This document shows positions 28,844 through 36,966 of a stretch of 64,000 bases of DNA, piece after piece. The stretch spans positions 1-64,000 of the forward strand of contig JAGGWN010000072.1 of the NCBI GenBank assembly GCA_021157415.1. Reading direction: 5' to 3'. Under the pieces are notes generated by a model. It had not been told where the DNA came from and did not search any database. It was given only the letters and a program-made list of their open reading frames with translations. The number at the start of each line of letters is the position of its first letter. Position 1 is the first letter of the stretch. This stretch comes from Bacteroidales bacterium. GTDB lineage: Bacteria > Bacteroidota > Bacteroidia > Bacteroidales > VadinHA17. The translations under genes were made by a program, and so were the position numbers.

Positions 28844-29455
28844 TTGTTTATGACTACAAAAAACCGTCAGGAAAGACCCGCCCGCCCCCAGAGAAAAATC
28901 TTAATCTTCTCTTCGCCTTCGGGTGCCGGAAAGACCACCATCGTCAGACACCTGCTCAGAACATTTCCCAACCTGGCATTCTCGGTATCCGCCACTACCC
29001 GACCCCGCCGTGACCATGAAGAAGACGGCAAAGATTATTATTTTTTATCCGTGGATGAATTCAGAAACAAGATAGAAGAGGATGCCTTTGTAGAATGGGA
29101 AGAGGTATATAAAGGCACCTATTACGGCACTTTGAAATCGGAAGTGCAACGTCTCCTCAACAGAGGATACCATGTTGTTTTTGATGTAGATGTAAAAGGA
29201 GCGTTGAGCATAAAAAAGCTGTACGGGAAACAGGCTTTGGCGGTATTTGTGATGCCTCCCTCCGTCGAAGAGTTAAAAAAACGGCTGCACCACCGCTCCA
29301 CCGACCCGGAAGAAAGTATCCGGGAAAGGGTGAACAAAGCCCGGCAGGAAATGAAATTCTCAGACAAGTTCGATGTCATTCTGATCAATGACAAACTGGA
29401 AGAAAGTCTGCCCAAGGCCGAAGAAATCGTAAAGAGATTTATAATAGAAGACTGA
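28844..29455 (+). CDS. gmk: Guanylate kinase
   Basis: 'IFSSPSGAGKTTIVRHLL', 'SATTRPRRDHEEDGKDYYFLS'. Confidence 0.95.
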   Translation: MFMTTKNRQERPARPQRKILIFSSPSGAGKTTIVRHLLRTFPNLAFSVSATTRPRRDHEEDGKDYYFLSVDEFRNKIEEDAFVEWEEVYKGTYYGTLKSEVQRLLNRGYHVVFDVDVKGALSIKKLYGKQALAVFVMPPSVEELKKRLHHRSTDPEESIRERVNKARQEMKFSDKFDVILINDKLEESLPKAEEIVKRFIIED

Positions 29456-29589
29456 AACGATTATGATTTTTTAAAATCAATAATTCACAAATGAAAATGA
29501 TTAAAATAAAAATCATCAGAGTGCAAATCAAGCACAGCGAGCTCAAGAACCCTTTTACTGTGAGAAATCAGTTGCATGCGTTCTGTAAT

Positions 29590-29620
29590 TTATAATTAAT
29601 TTTTATTCAATTAATTATAA
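29590..29620. repeat. Perfect 11-bp AT-rich inverted repeat upstream of nadD
   Basis: TTATAATTAAT [ttttattca] ATTAATTATAA. Confidence 0.6.
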
Positions 29621-29632
29621 CATTATAAATCC

Positions 29633-30232
29633 ATGAAAACGGGACTTTTTTTCGGCAGTTTCAACCCGGTTCATATCGGCCATACAGCCATTGCCAATTA
29701 TTTTGTGGAATATGCGGGGCTGCAACAGCTATGGTTTGTTGTATCTCCTCATAATCCTCTGAAAGAAAGAGCGTCCCTCCTTGCCGAATACCACCGCCTT
29801 GAGCTGGTTAACCTGGCTCTGGACGATGATCCCCGTTTTCGGGCTACAGACATAGAGTTCCACCTGCCCAGGCCTTCCTACACCATAGACACCCTGGCTT
29901 ATCTGTCGGAAAAATTTCCGAAACGGGAATTTGTACTGATCATGGGGGCTGACAATTTGGTAACCCTGCACAAATGGAAAAATTTTGATCAACTGGTCCA
30001 AAAGTATGAAATCATCGTGTACCCCAGAAGAGGCTCCGAGACCCAATCATTGCCTATGCCGGTAGAGCAATTGTTACCGAAAGCCCGCATCAGCATCTCC
30101 CGGGCACCGCTCATAGAGATCTCATCCAGTTTTTTGCGCCAGGCGATCCGCGAAGGCAAGGATATGCGATTCTTTTTTCAAAAACCGGTGTGGGAATATA
30201 TCAGGGATATGCATTTTTACGAAAAACAATAA
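29633..30232 (+). CDS. nadD: Nicotinate-nucleotide adenylyltransferase
   Basis: 'GLFFGSFNPVHIGHTAIANYF', 'ISSSFLRQAIREGKDMRFF'. Confidence 0.94.
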   Translation: MKTGLFFGSFNPVHIGHTAIANYFVEYAGLQQLWFVVSPHNPLKERASLLAEYHRLELVNLALDDDPRFRATDIEFHLPRPSYTIDTLAYLSEKFPKREFVLIMGADNLVTLHKWKNFDQLVQKYEIIVYPRRGSETQSLPMPVEQLLPKARISISRAPLIEISSSFLRQAIREGKDMRFFFQKPVWEYIRDMHFYEKQ

Positions 30233-30392
30233 GATAGAAACCTTCCTTCTTTGCCCACCGGGTTACAGCAGACAGTGGAAAACAGTAGTGAGAAAAAATG
30301 TGTTAGCGCAATATGTTACAGCAGGAACTCAGTGACTCTCCTCTTTTTTATATGCCCTTTGCACCAAATGAAACATTACAAAACAGTATAAA

Positions 30393-31913
30393 ATGAATTT
30401 TTTTAAGTATTATTTTGGAATCCTGGCGGGACTAATATTAGCCACAGGAATAATGTCAGCCCAAGGGGAAATGGGTGTTTTTGACAGTCAAACCGATGTA
30501 GGCAATTGCAAGAACAAAGGTTTTGCCATTTTCAACCCTACCGACCAGACATACCTGGTCGGGGGATCCGGGGCCAACATGTGGTTTGGCCAGGATGAGT
30601 TTCACTATCTGTGGACAACCCTGCAGGGAGATTTTATTCTGCGTGCAGAGTTAACATTTCTTGGGAAAGGAGTGAATCCTCATAGAAAAGCCGGATGGGT
30701 AGTCCGGAATACTCTTGATGACAATGCTCCCCAGGTCAATGCTACCGTTCATGGCAGTGGCTTGACCAGCTTGCAATACCGCAAAATCCCGGCTGGAACA
30801 ACGGAAGAAATTGTCTCTCCCGATTCTTTCCCGGATGTTATTCAACTGGAAAGAAAAGGAAATACTTTTATTATGTCCGTGGCCCGGTTCGGAGAACCTT
30901 TTACCCGTATTTCGCTGGATTCCATGATGCTGGACCATGAAGTATTCGCAGGGATCTATGTCTGTTCCCATAACCCTGACATTGTGGAAACCGCTACCTT
31001 CAGGAATGTACGTATTATACGAGCAGCAGATCCAGGATTACAACCTTATCACGACTATCTGGGCAGTCATCTCGAAATTCTGGATATCGCAAGCGGCCTG
31101 CGGAAGATCATTTTCAGTGCAAACAACTCCATTCAGGCCCCGAACTGGACACCGGACGGGAAGAAACTGATCTATAATTCCAAAGGTCATCTGTTTCAGT
31201 ATATTCTGAAAAACGGCACGGTTCAACCACTAAATACGGGATTTGCCACACGTTGTAACAACGATCATGTTCTGACTTTCGACGGCACTCTTCTGGGCAT
31301 CAGCAACACAGATAATCACTCCGGCAAATCTGCCATTTATTACTTACCGGCCACCGGCAATTCTACGCCTGTCAGGGTTACAAAACCGGGTGCCGATGCT
31401 TCCTATTTGCACGGATGGGCCCCTGACAACAAAACAATGGTGTTCACGGGATACCGGAACGGAAAGTTTAATATTTTTTCAGCAGACATTCATACAGGGA
31501 AGGAAACCCAACTGACCGATCAAGCAGTGCTGGATGACGGACCCGAATACAGTCCGGACGGGAAATACATTTTCTTCAATTCGGCACGGACAGGGAAGAT
31601 GAAAATATGGCGTATGGATCCGGACGGAAAAAACAAAGTGCAACTTACTTTTGGAGACGAGTACAACGACTGGTTTCCACATGTTAGTCCCGACCGGAAA
31701 TGGATTGTTTTCATCTCGTTTCCAAAAGAGGTGGACCCCCAGGACCATCCTTTTTACAAGCATTGCCTGCTACGCATAATGCCCTACGAAGGGGGAAACC
31801 CGAGGGTCCTTGCATATATTTACGGCGGCCAGGGGACCATAAATGTCCCCAGTTGGTCTCCGGACAGTCAAAGAATCGCCTTTGTGACAAACACCGGAAT
31901 GCAATTCCGGTAA
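30393..31913 (+). CDS. TolB-like WD40/PD40 beta-propeller secreted protein
   Basis: Signal peptide; repeated 'APNWTPDGKKLIYNSKG', 'GPEYSPDGKYIFFNSARTGKMKIWRMDPDG', 'PSWSPDSQRIAFVTN'. Confidence 0.8.
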   Translation: MNFFKYYFGILAGLILATGIMSAQGEMGVFDSQTDVGNCKNKGFAIFNPTDQTYLVGGSGANMWFGQDEFHYLWTTLQGDFILRAELTFLGKGVNPHRKAGWVVRNTLDDNAPQVNATVHGSGLTSLQYRKIPAGTTEEIVSPDSFPDVIQLERKGNTFIMSVARFGEPFTRISLDSMMLDHEVFAGIYVCSHNPDIVETATFRNVRIIRAADPGLQPYHDYLGSHLEILDIASGLRKIIFSANNSIQAPNWTPDGKKLIYNSKGHLFQYILKNGTVQPLNTGFATRCNNDHVLTFDGTLLGISNTDNHSGKSAIYYLPATGNSTPVRVTKPGADASYLHGWAPDNKTMVFTGYRNGKFNIFSADIHTGKETQLTDQAVLDDGPEYSPDGKYIFFNSARTGKMKIWRMDPDGKNKVQLTFGDEYNDWFPHVSPDRKWIVFISFPKEVDPQDHPFYKHCLLRIMPYEGGNPRVLAYIYGGQGTINVPSWSPDSQRIAFVTNTGMQFR

Positions 31914-31945
31914 AAAAAATCTACGTAGGTCCCTACGTAGATTTA
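31914..31945 (-). terminator. Terminator palindrome downstream of vor operon
   Basis: AAATCTACGTAGG (31917-31929) TC CCTACGTAGATTT (31932-31944); on the minus strand followed by a T8 tract. Confidence 0.8.
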
Positions 31946-32015
31946 CAATTCATTACGTAACATAAACCGGAAGATTCATACTGCATTTTTCCCGGGCAGA
32001 TCACGGATTCTCACT

Positions 32016-32576
32016 TCATACTTTTTTCACCACATGGATATCCTGCACGATTTCCATACCGCGGTGGATGGCTTTCTCGTTCAGGGGAAGGAGATGGTGA
32101 TAGCGTTCGGGCAGGGATTTTTTCAGGCCTTTGATCACATTATCCAGTTCGACAATGGGTTTGATCTTCAGGAAGGCCCCCAGCATGATCATATTAAAGG
32201 TACGGGTCGTCTCCATTCTGGCAGCTTCCTCAGCCCCGTCGGCCCGATAGATATAAATATCCGTTCGGGTAGGATGTCTGGAGATTCCGTTGCCGTCATA
32301 CAGAAGTATTCCTCCCGGCTTGACCGTTTTTTCAAACTTATCCATGGATTGCTGATTCAGGATAATGGCCGAGTCGTACGCATTGAGGATGGGCGAGCTG
32401 ATGCGTTCGTCACTGATGATTACGGTCACGTTGGCCGTGCCCCCTCTCATCTCAGGTCCGTAGGAAGGCATCCAGCTCACTTCCTTCCCCTGCATTACGC
32501 CTGAGTAACAAAGGATTTTCCCCATGGAGAGGACCCCCTGTCCACCAAAACCGGCTATGATAATTTCTTCAGTCAT
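32016..32576 (-). CDS. 2-oxoacid:acceptor oxidoreductase gamma subunit
   Basis: 'EIIIAGFGGQGVLSMGKILCYSGVMQGKEVSWMPSYGPEMRGGTANVTVIIS'. Confidence 0.92.
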   Translation of the reverse strand: MTEEIIIAGFGGQGVLSMGKILCYSGVMQGKEVSWMPSYGPEMRGGTANVTVIISDERISSPILNAYDSAIILNQQSMDKFEKTVKPGGILLYDGNGISRHPTRTDIYIYRADGAEEAARMETTRTFNMIMLGAFLKIKPIVELDNVIKGLKKSLPERYHHLLPLNEKAIHRGMEIVQDIHVVKKV

Positions 32577-32604
32577 AATTGTATATTTTCCTGTTTTGTT
32601 TCAC

Positions 32605-33381
32605 TTACTTTTCCGGAACTTTGATATCACCCAGCGGATAGAAAGGCAGCATGTTTTCGTCCAGCCATTTGACAGCCTGTACCGGTGGCATTTTCCATCC
32701 CGAGTTACAGTTGGAGACCACCTCTACAAAGGACACTCCTTTGTTAAGCTTTTGATATTCAAAAGCTTTTCTTATGGCTTTTTTGGTTTTCCGCACCAGA
32801 TTAGGGGTATGCACGGCTTGCCGGGTCACATAGTAAGTTCCGGGCAGTTGAGCCACCAGTTCGGTCATTTTTATCGGGTGTCCCATAAGACCGGGATCCC
32901 GTCCGTAGGGGGTGGTTGAGGTGTGCATACCTTCCAGAGAGGTAGGGGCCATCTGTCCGCCGGTCATGCCGTAGATCCCGTTGTTGATAAAGATCATTGT
33001 GATGTTCTCACCCCGGTTGCAGGCATGAATGGTTTCGGCCGTACCGATGGCCGCCAGGTCGCCGTCACCCTGATAAGTAAACACAAACCTGTCTGGCAGT
33101 AATCTTTTGATCGCAGTGGCCAATGCGGGTGCCCGGCCGTGGGCTGCCTCCTGGGTGTCCACATCAATGTAATCATACATGAATACCGAACAACCCACCG
33201 GGGCAATGCCGATGGTCTTGTCCTGAATACCCATTTCCTCGATCACCTCGGCGATGATCCTGTGGGTTGTACTATGTCCGCATCCCGGGCAGTAGTGCAT
33301 TACATTGTCGGTAAGAACGCTGGTCTTTTTATAGACTATATTTTCTTTCTTTACAATATCTTTAATATCTATGTCAGCCAT
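32605..33381 (-). CDS. 2-oxoacid:ferredoxin oxidoreductase beta subunit (TPP-binding)
   Basis: 'HYCPGCGHSTTHRIIAEVIEEMG', 'GDGDLAAIGTAETIHACNRGENITMIFINNGIYGMTGGQMAPTS'. Confidence 0.93.
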   Translation of the reverse strand: MADIDIKDIVKKENIVYKKTSVLTDNVMHYCPGCGHSTTHRIIAEVIEEMGIQDKTIGIAPVGCSVFMYDYIDVDTQEAAHGRAPALATAIKRLLPDRFVFTYQGDGDLAAIGTAETIHACNRGENITMIFINNGIYGMTGGQMAPTSLEGMHTSTTPYGRDPGLMGHPIKMTELVAQLPGTYYVTRQAVHTPNLVRKTKKAIRKAFEYQKLNKGVSFVEVVSNCNSGWKMPPVQAVKWLDENMLPFYPLGDIKVPEK

Positions 33382-33382
33382 A

Positions 33383-34459
33383 TCAACCTCCGATAAATTT
33401 TTGTATTAACACTTCTACGATTTCGTCGGGCGTAGGAATCACTCCACCCATTCTGCCATAATGTTCGACCGGCACCTTTCCATTCGTCGCCAGCCGTACA
33501 TCTTCTACCATCTGGCCGGCGCTCATTTCCACGCTCAGCATCCCCTTTACCTGGTCGGCAAGGGCTCCCACTTGTTTTTCCGGGAACGGAAACAGGGTAA
33601 TGGGTCTGAACAGGCCTGCCTTGATGCCTTTTTCCCTTGCCAGCTGAACTGATTTCTGGCATATCCGGGAGCTGGTGCCATATGCCACGAAGAGGTACTC
33701 TGCATCTTCACATTGGAAAGTTTCGAACCGCACCTCTTCCTCTTTCATCTTCTGGTATTTTTCGATCAGTTTCCGGTTAAACCGTTCCTGACGATAGGGA
33801 TCCAGGTCGAGGCTGGTGATGATATTCCGTTCACGGTCCGGTGTTTTACCGGTGGTAGCCCAACCCGGCAGTTCTTCATCTTTCATTCTGGGACGTTGTG
33901 GTTGGAATTTCACTTTCTCCATCATCTGGCCGATGGCCCCGTCGGACAGGATCATAACCGGATTGCGGTATTTGAAAGCCAGGTCGAAAGCCAGGGGCAT
34001 AAAATCGGCCATTTCCTGTACGGACGAGGGTGCGAGTACCAGCAGATGATAGTCGCCATGGCCTCCGCCTTTGGTGGCCTGAAAATAATCTGATTGTGAG
34101 GGCTGGATTGTTCCCAATCCCGGGCCTCCCCGCACAACATTGGCGACCACCACCGGCAGCTCGGCACCGGCGATATAGGAGATCCCTTCCTGCATGAGAC
34201 TTATCCCCGGGCTGGAGGAAGAGGTCATAACTCTTTTACCGGCGCCGGCGCCACCATACAACATGTTGATCGCCGACACTTCACTTTCGGCCTGCAGGAC
34301 CACCATCCCGGTACGTTCCCAGGGTTTGGCGGCCGTAAGGTATTCCATCACCTCACTCTGCGGCGTAATAGGATATCCGAAATAGCCATCGGCACCTGCC
34401 CTGATAGCTGCCTCGGCCAGAGCCTCATTTCCTTTCATCAATACAAAATCTTCTTCCAT
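33383..34459 (-). CDS. vorB: 3-methyl-2-oxobutanoate (2-oxoacid) dehydrogenase subunit VorB
   Basis: 'LMKGNEALAEAAIRAGADGYFGYPITPQSEVMEYL', 'SSSPGISLMQEGISYIAGAELP'. Confidence 0.9.
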   Translation of the reverse strand: MEEDFVLMKGNEALAEAAIRAGADGYFGYPITPQSEVMEYLTAAKPWERTGMVVLQAESEVSAINMLYGGAGAGKRVMTSSSSPGISLMQEGISYIAGAELPVVVANVVRGGPGLGTIQPSQSDYFQATKGGGHGDYHLLVLAPSSVQEMADFMPLAFDLAFKYRNPVMILSDGAIGQMMEKVKFQPQRPRMKDEELPGWATTGKTPDRERNIITSLDLDPYRQERFNRKLIEKYQKMKEEEVRFETFQCEDAEYLFVAYGTSSRICQKSVQLAREKGIKAGLFRPITLFPFPEKQVGALADQVKGMLSVEMSAGQMVEDVRLATNGKVPVEHYGRMGGVIPTPDEIVEVLIQKFIGG

Positions 34460-34473
34460 ATTTTTCAATTTTT

Positions 34474-34716
34474 TCAAACTTCGGTTTTTTCCTCCACTTT
34501 CATACGATAAACCGTGATCACCCCGTCGGGACATACTACAGCACAGTTGGTACATCCGTTACAGGCATCGGGATTTTCCATATAGGCATAGTGATAGCCT
34601 TTGATGTTCACCTTTTGGGACATGGCAATCACATGGGTCGGACAGGAGATCACACAAAGCTCACAGCCCTTGCATCGTTCCGTATCCACCACGATCGCCC
34701 CCTTGACTTTAGCCAT
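34474..34716 (-). CDS. 4Fe-4S ferredoxin-type (delta) subunit of oxidoreductase
   Basis: 'CKGCELCVISCP', 'CNGCTNCAVVCP' cluster motifs. Confidence 0.92.
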   Translation of the reverse strand: MAKVKGAIVVDTERCKGCELCVISCPTHVIAMSQKVNIKGYHYAYMENPDACNGCTNCAVVCPDGVITVYRMKVEEKTEV

Positions 34717-34811
34717 AATTATATATTTTAAATTTAACCGACCAAAAGTAATATTTTCAAATAATATCTGATCCTGTTTTTTGTCATATTAAAAACTGCT
34801 CCTTGGCAATG

Positions 34812-36131
34812 TTAAGCCACCGGGTGATCTTTCCGGAACCATTTCAGTCTCTCCTCCAGGTCTTTAAACTGATCAGGCATGACCTGGGAGACACAGGCCC
34901 GTATTCCTTCGGTGCGACTGCTTCCGGTAATTTCCAAAGAAATAGCTCCAATACCGTAATAGAGCAGTTCTTCTACCAGTTCCATCCCGGAGAGCCCCGG
35001 ATAAGATACCGTAAAGTAAAAACCATCGGCCACCGGTTGGTCCACATCCTTGTCGTAAACGATACGAAAACCGTTTTTGGTAAATATCTTTTTCATAATA
35101 GCGGCCTTCCTGCCATATTCACGCACCTGTTCCACAAAATTATAAGTTCCGTCATTGGCGGCTTTCAGGATTCCCTGCAAAGCATACTGTGAGGAATGGG
35201 ATACGCCTGCCGAGAGGGAATAGAGTGCTCCGTAGATCATGGCATAGCCGAACTCGGAAGAGGGGAAATAGCGTTTCAGAGCCGGGAAACGGCGATGATA
35301 AAGCACGTCCGATATGATCATCATTCCGACCCGTTGTCCGGCATAACTAAAAGACTTGGAACTGGATATCAGCAACACATAATTGTCGGTATATTTTGCC
35401 ACGGTAGGCTGATAAGGCGGTTCTCCGGGTTTTGAATAATCTTTGCGGAAATCCATGCCAAAATAAGCCAGGTCTTCAATGACTACCACCCCGTATTCGG
35501 TAGCAATCTCGCCTATAATCTGTAACTCTTCTTCGGTAAGGATAAACCAGGCGGGGTTATTGGGGCTGGAATAGAGGATACTGGATACTTTGCCTGTCTC
35601 AAGGTATTCAAACAGCTTCTCTTTCAGTTTAGGTCCACGGTGGTCAAAGACGTCGAAAGACATAAAATTATGTCCCAGTACGTGGCATTGTTGCTTCTGC
35701 ACGGGAAATCCAGGATCGAGGAACAGGGTTCCTTCCTTGGCAGGATCGGTGCGGTTGACCACCATGAAAGCAGCCATAGATCCCATCATACTGCCTACGG
35801 TAGGCAGGCATCCTGTGGGGTCAACTTCGATATCCATAAACAATCTGGCGAAACGGGAAATCTCTTCTTTCAATTCTTTTACCCCTTCGATCATCGGATA
35901 ACTGGCTGCCACCCCTCTTTTCAGCGCTGCTATTTCGGCCTCAACACCGGGATACGCTGCCGGCAGTCCGGGCACTCCCATTTCCATGCGGATGTAACGT
36001 ATGCCGGACTGTTCCTGGAGTTGATTTACAATACGTACGATTTCCCGTATTGAACCTTTCCCAACCCTTACCAGACAACCTTTCCGGATGACCTCTTCAA
36101 CGATATGTGCATCAACAGGTGTTTTTCTCAT
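34812..36131 (-). CDS. Pyridoxal phosphate-dependent aminotransferase (class I/II)
   Basis: 'SILYSSPNNPAWFILTEEELQIIGEIA', 'LLISSSKSFSYAGQRVGMMIIS'; start MRKTPVDAH (36131) because the longer ORF start lies in a terminator. Confidence 0.88.
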   Translation of the reverse strand: MRKTPVDAHIVEEVIRKGCLVRVGKGSIREIVRIVNQLQEQSGIRYIRMEMGVPGLPAAYPGVEAEIAALKRGVAASYPMIEGVKELKEEISRFARLFMDIEVDPTGCLPTVGSMMGSMAAFMVVNRTDPAKEGTLFLDPGFPVQKQQCHVLGHNFMSFDVFDHRGPKLKEKLFEYLETGKVSSILYSSPNNPAWFILTEEELQIIGEIATEYGVVVIEDLAYFGMDFRKDYSKPGEPPYQPTVAKYTDNYVLLISSSKSFSYAGQRVGMMIISDVLYHRRFPALKRYFPSSEFGYAMIYGALYSLSAGVSHSSQYALQGILKAANDGTYNFVEQVREYGRKAAIMKKIFTKNGFRIVYDKDVDQPVADGFYFTVSYPGLSGMELVEELLYYGIGAISLEITGSSRTEGIRACVSQVMPDQFKDLEERLKWFRKDHPVA

Positions 36132-36157
36132 AAAGACAGGATTCAATGAAACAAAAA

Positions 36158-36182
36158 AGGGCAGCATTATTTTTGCCGCCCT
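36158..36182 (-). terminator. Intrinsic terminator downstream of flavodoxin gene
   Basis: Minus strand AGGGCGGCA-AAAATAA-TGCTGCCCT-TTTTTG, 9 paired bases (one G-U) plus T-run. Confidence 0.85.
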
Positions 36183-36195
36183 CTATATTTATTCT

Positions 36196-36714
36196 TTAGC
36201 TGAATTCCTTAAGGATATTGTCCAGCCATTTATCCAGACGTTCCGGGGTTTTTTCCGATTCATAATCCTCATCCAGGGGGAGGCCGATAAAATGGTCATC
36301 GATCACAGCTTCAGAATCACCGAACTCATACTCCACCACCGGCACCTGCCCGACAATCCGGGCACCCTGTCTGAGCAGTTCCTTGCCCAAGACCCCCATA
36401 GCATCCACAAAATGGCTGGCATAGGTAATGTGATCCCCCAGACCGAAGATGGCATAGGTTTTTCCCTGGTGATTTACTTTGCCCAGTTCGGGCATAAAAC
36501 GCGCCCAGTCATCGCTGGGGTTTTCCATCACCCAGGTTTCCGTGCCCACGGTAGAAATGCCAAAAATGATATTCCTGTATTTTTCCAGGTCCTGTGCCGT
36601 ACTGTTTTTCACCAATAACAGATCTCCCCGGTCTTTCAGACGATCCTTGATCATCCGGGCAACTTTCTCAACATTCCCTCCTTCCGGGCCATAAAACAAT
36701 CCTATTTTTTCCAT
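36196..36714 (-). CDS. fldA: Flavodoxin
   Basis: 'IGLFYGPEGGNVEKVARMI', 'IIFGISTVGTETW', 'FGLGDHITYASHFVDAMG'. Confidence 0.92.
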   Translation of the reverse strand: MEKIGLFYGPEGGNVEKVARMIKDRLKDRGDLLLVKNSTAQDLEKYRNIIFGISTVGTETWVMENPSDDWARFMPELGKVNHQGKTYAIFGLGDHITYASHFVDAMGVLGKELLRQGARIVGQVPVVEYEFGDSEAVIDDHFIGLPLDEDYESEKTPERLDKWLDNILKEFS

Positions 36715-36767
36715 TATTATATTATTCTAAATTTATTGCCAGTTCATTTTACTAAAAAAAGAAGACA

Positions 36768-36775
36768 CAAATTTA
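36768..36775 (-). promoter_or_regulatory. Bacteroidetes -7 promoter element of fldA
   Basis: TAAATTTG on the minus strand, ~54 bp upstream of fldA ATG. Confidence 0.4.
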
Positions 36776-36846
36776 AAATTATTTCGGAATTTTAATCATG
36801 ATAAATGATGGAATAGTGAACTTCGGATATATTTTATAACATATGA

Positions 36847-36863
36847 AATGATAAATTATCATT
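36847..36863. promoter_or_regulatory. Fur-box-like palindrome upstream of fldA
   Basis: AATGATAA-A-TTATCATT perfect 8-1-8 palindrome; second related element ATCATGATAAATGAT at 36795-36809. Confidence 0.5.
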
Positions 36864-36966
36864 GCCAAACCATCCGGACGGGACACAGGTTGACCCTCTG
36901 TTTTTCCGTTATTATTTCCAAAATAAGGTCCTGAGGGCTTTACCCACAAAGCCGCAACTATTCATT

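Noticed and set aside
29491-29595. 34-codon ORF MKMIKIKIIRVQIKHSELKNPFTVRNQLHAFCNL between gmk and nadD
   Set aside because: Too short and AT-driven; no support beyond an open frame.
30262-30330. Direct repeat GTTACAGCAG upstream of the TolB-like gene
   Set aside because: Only 10 nt and two copies; could easily be chance.
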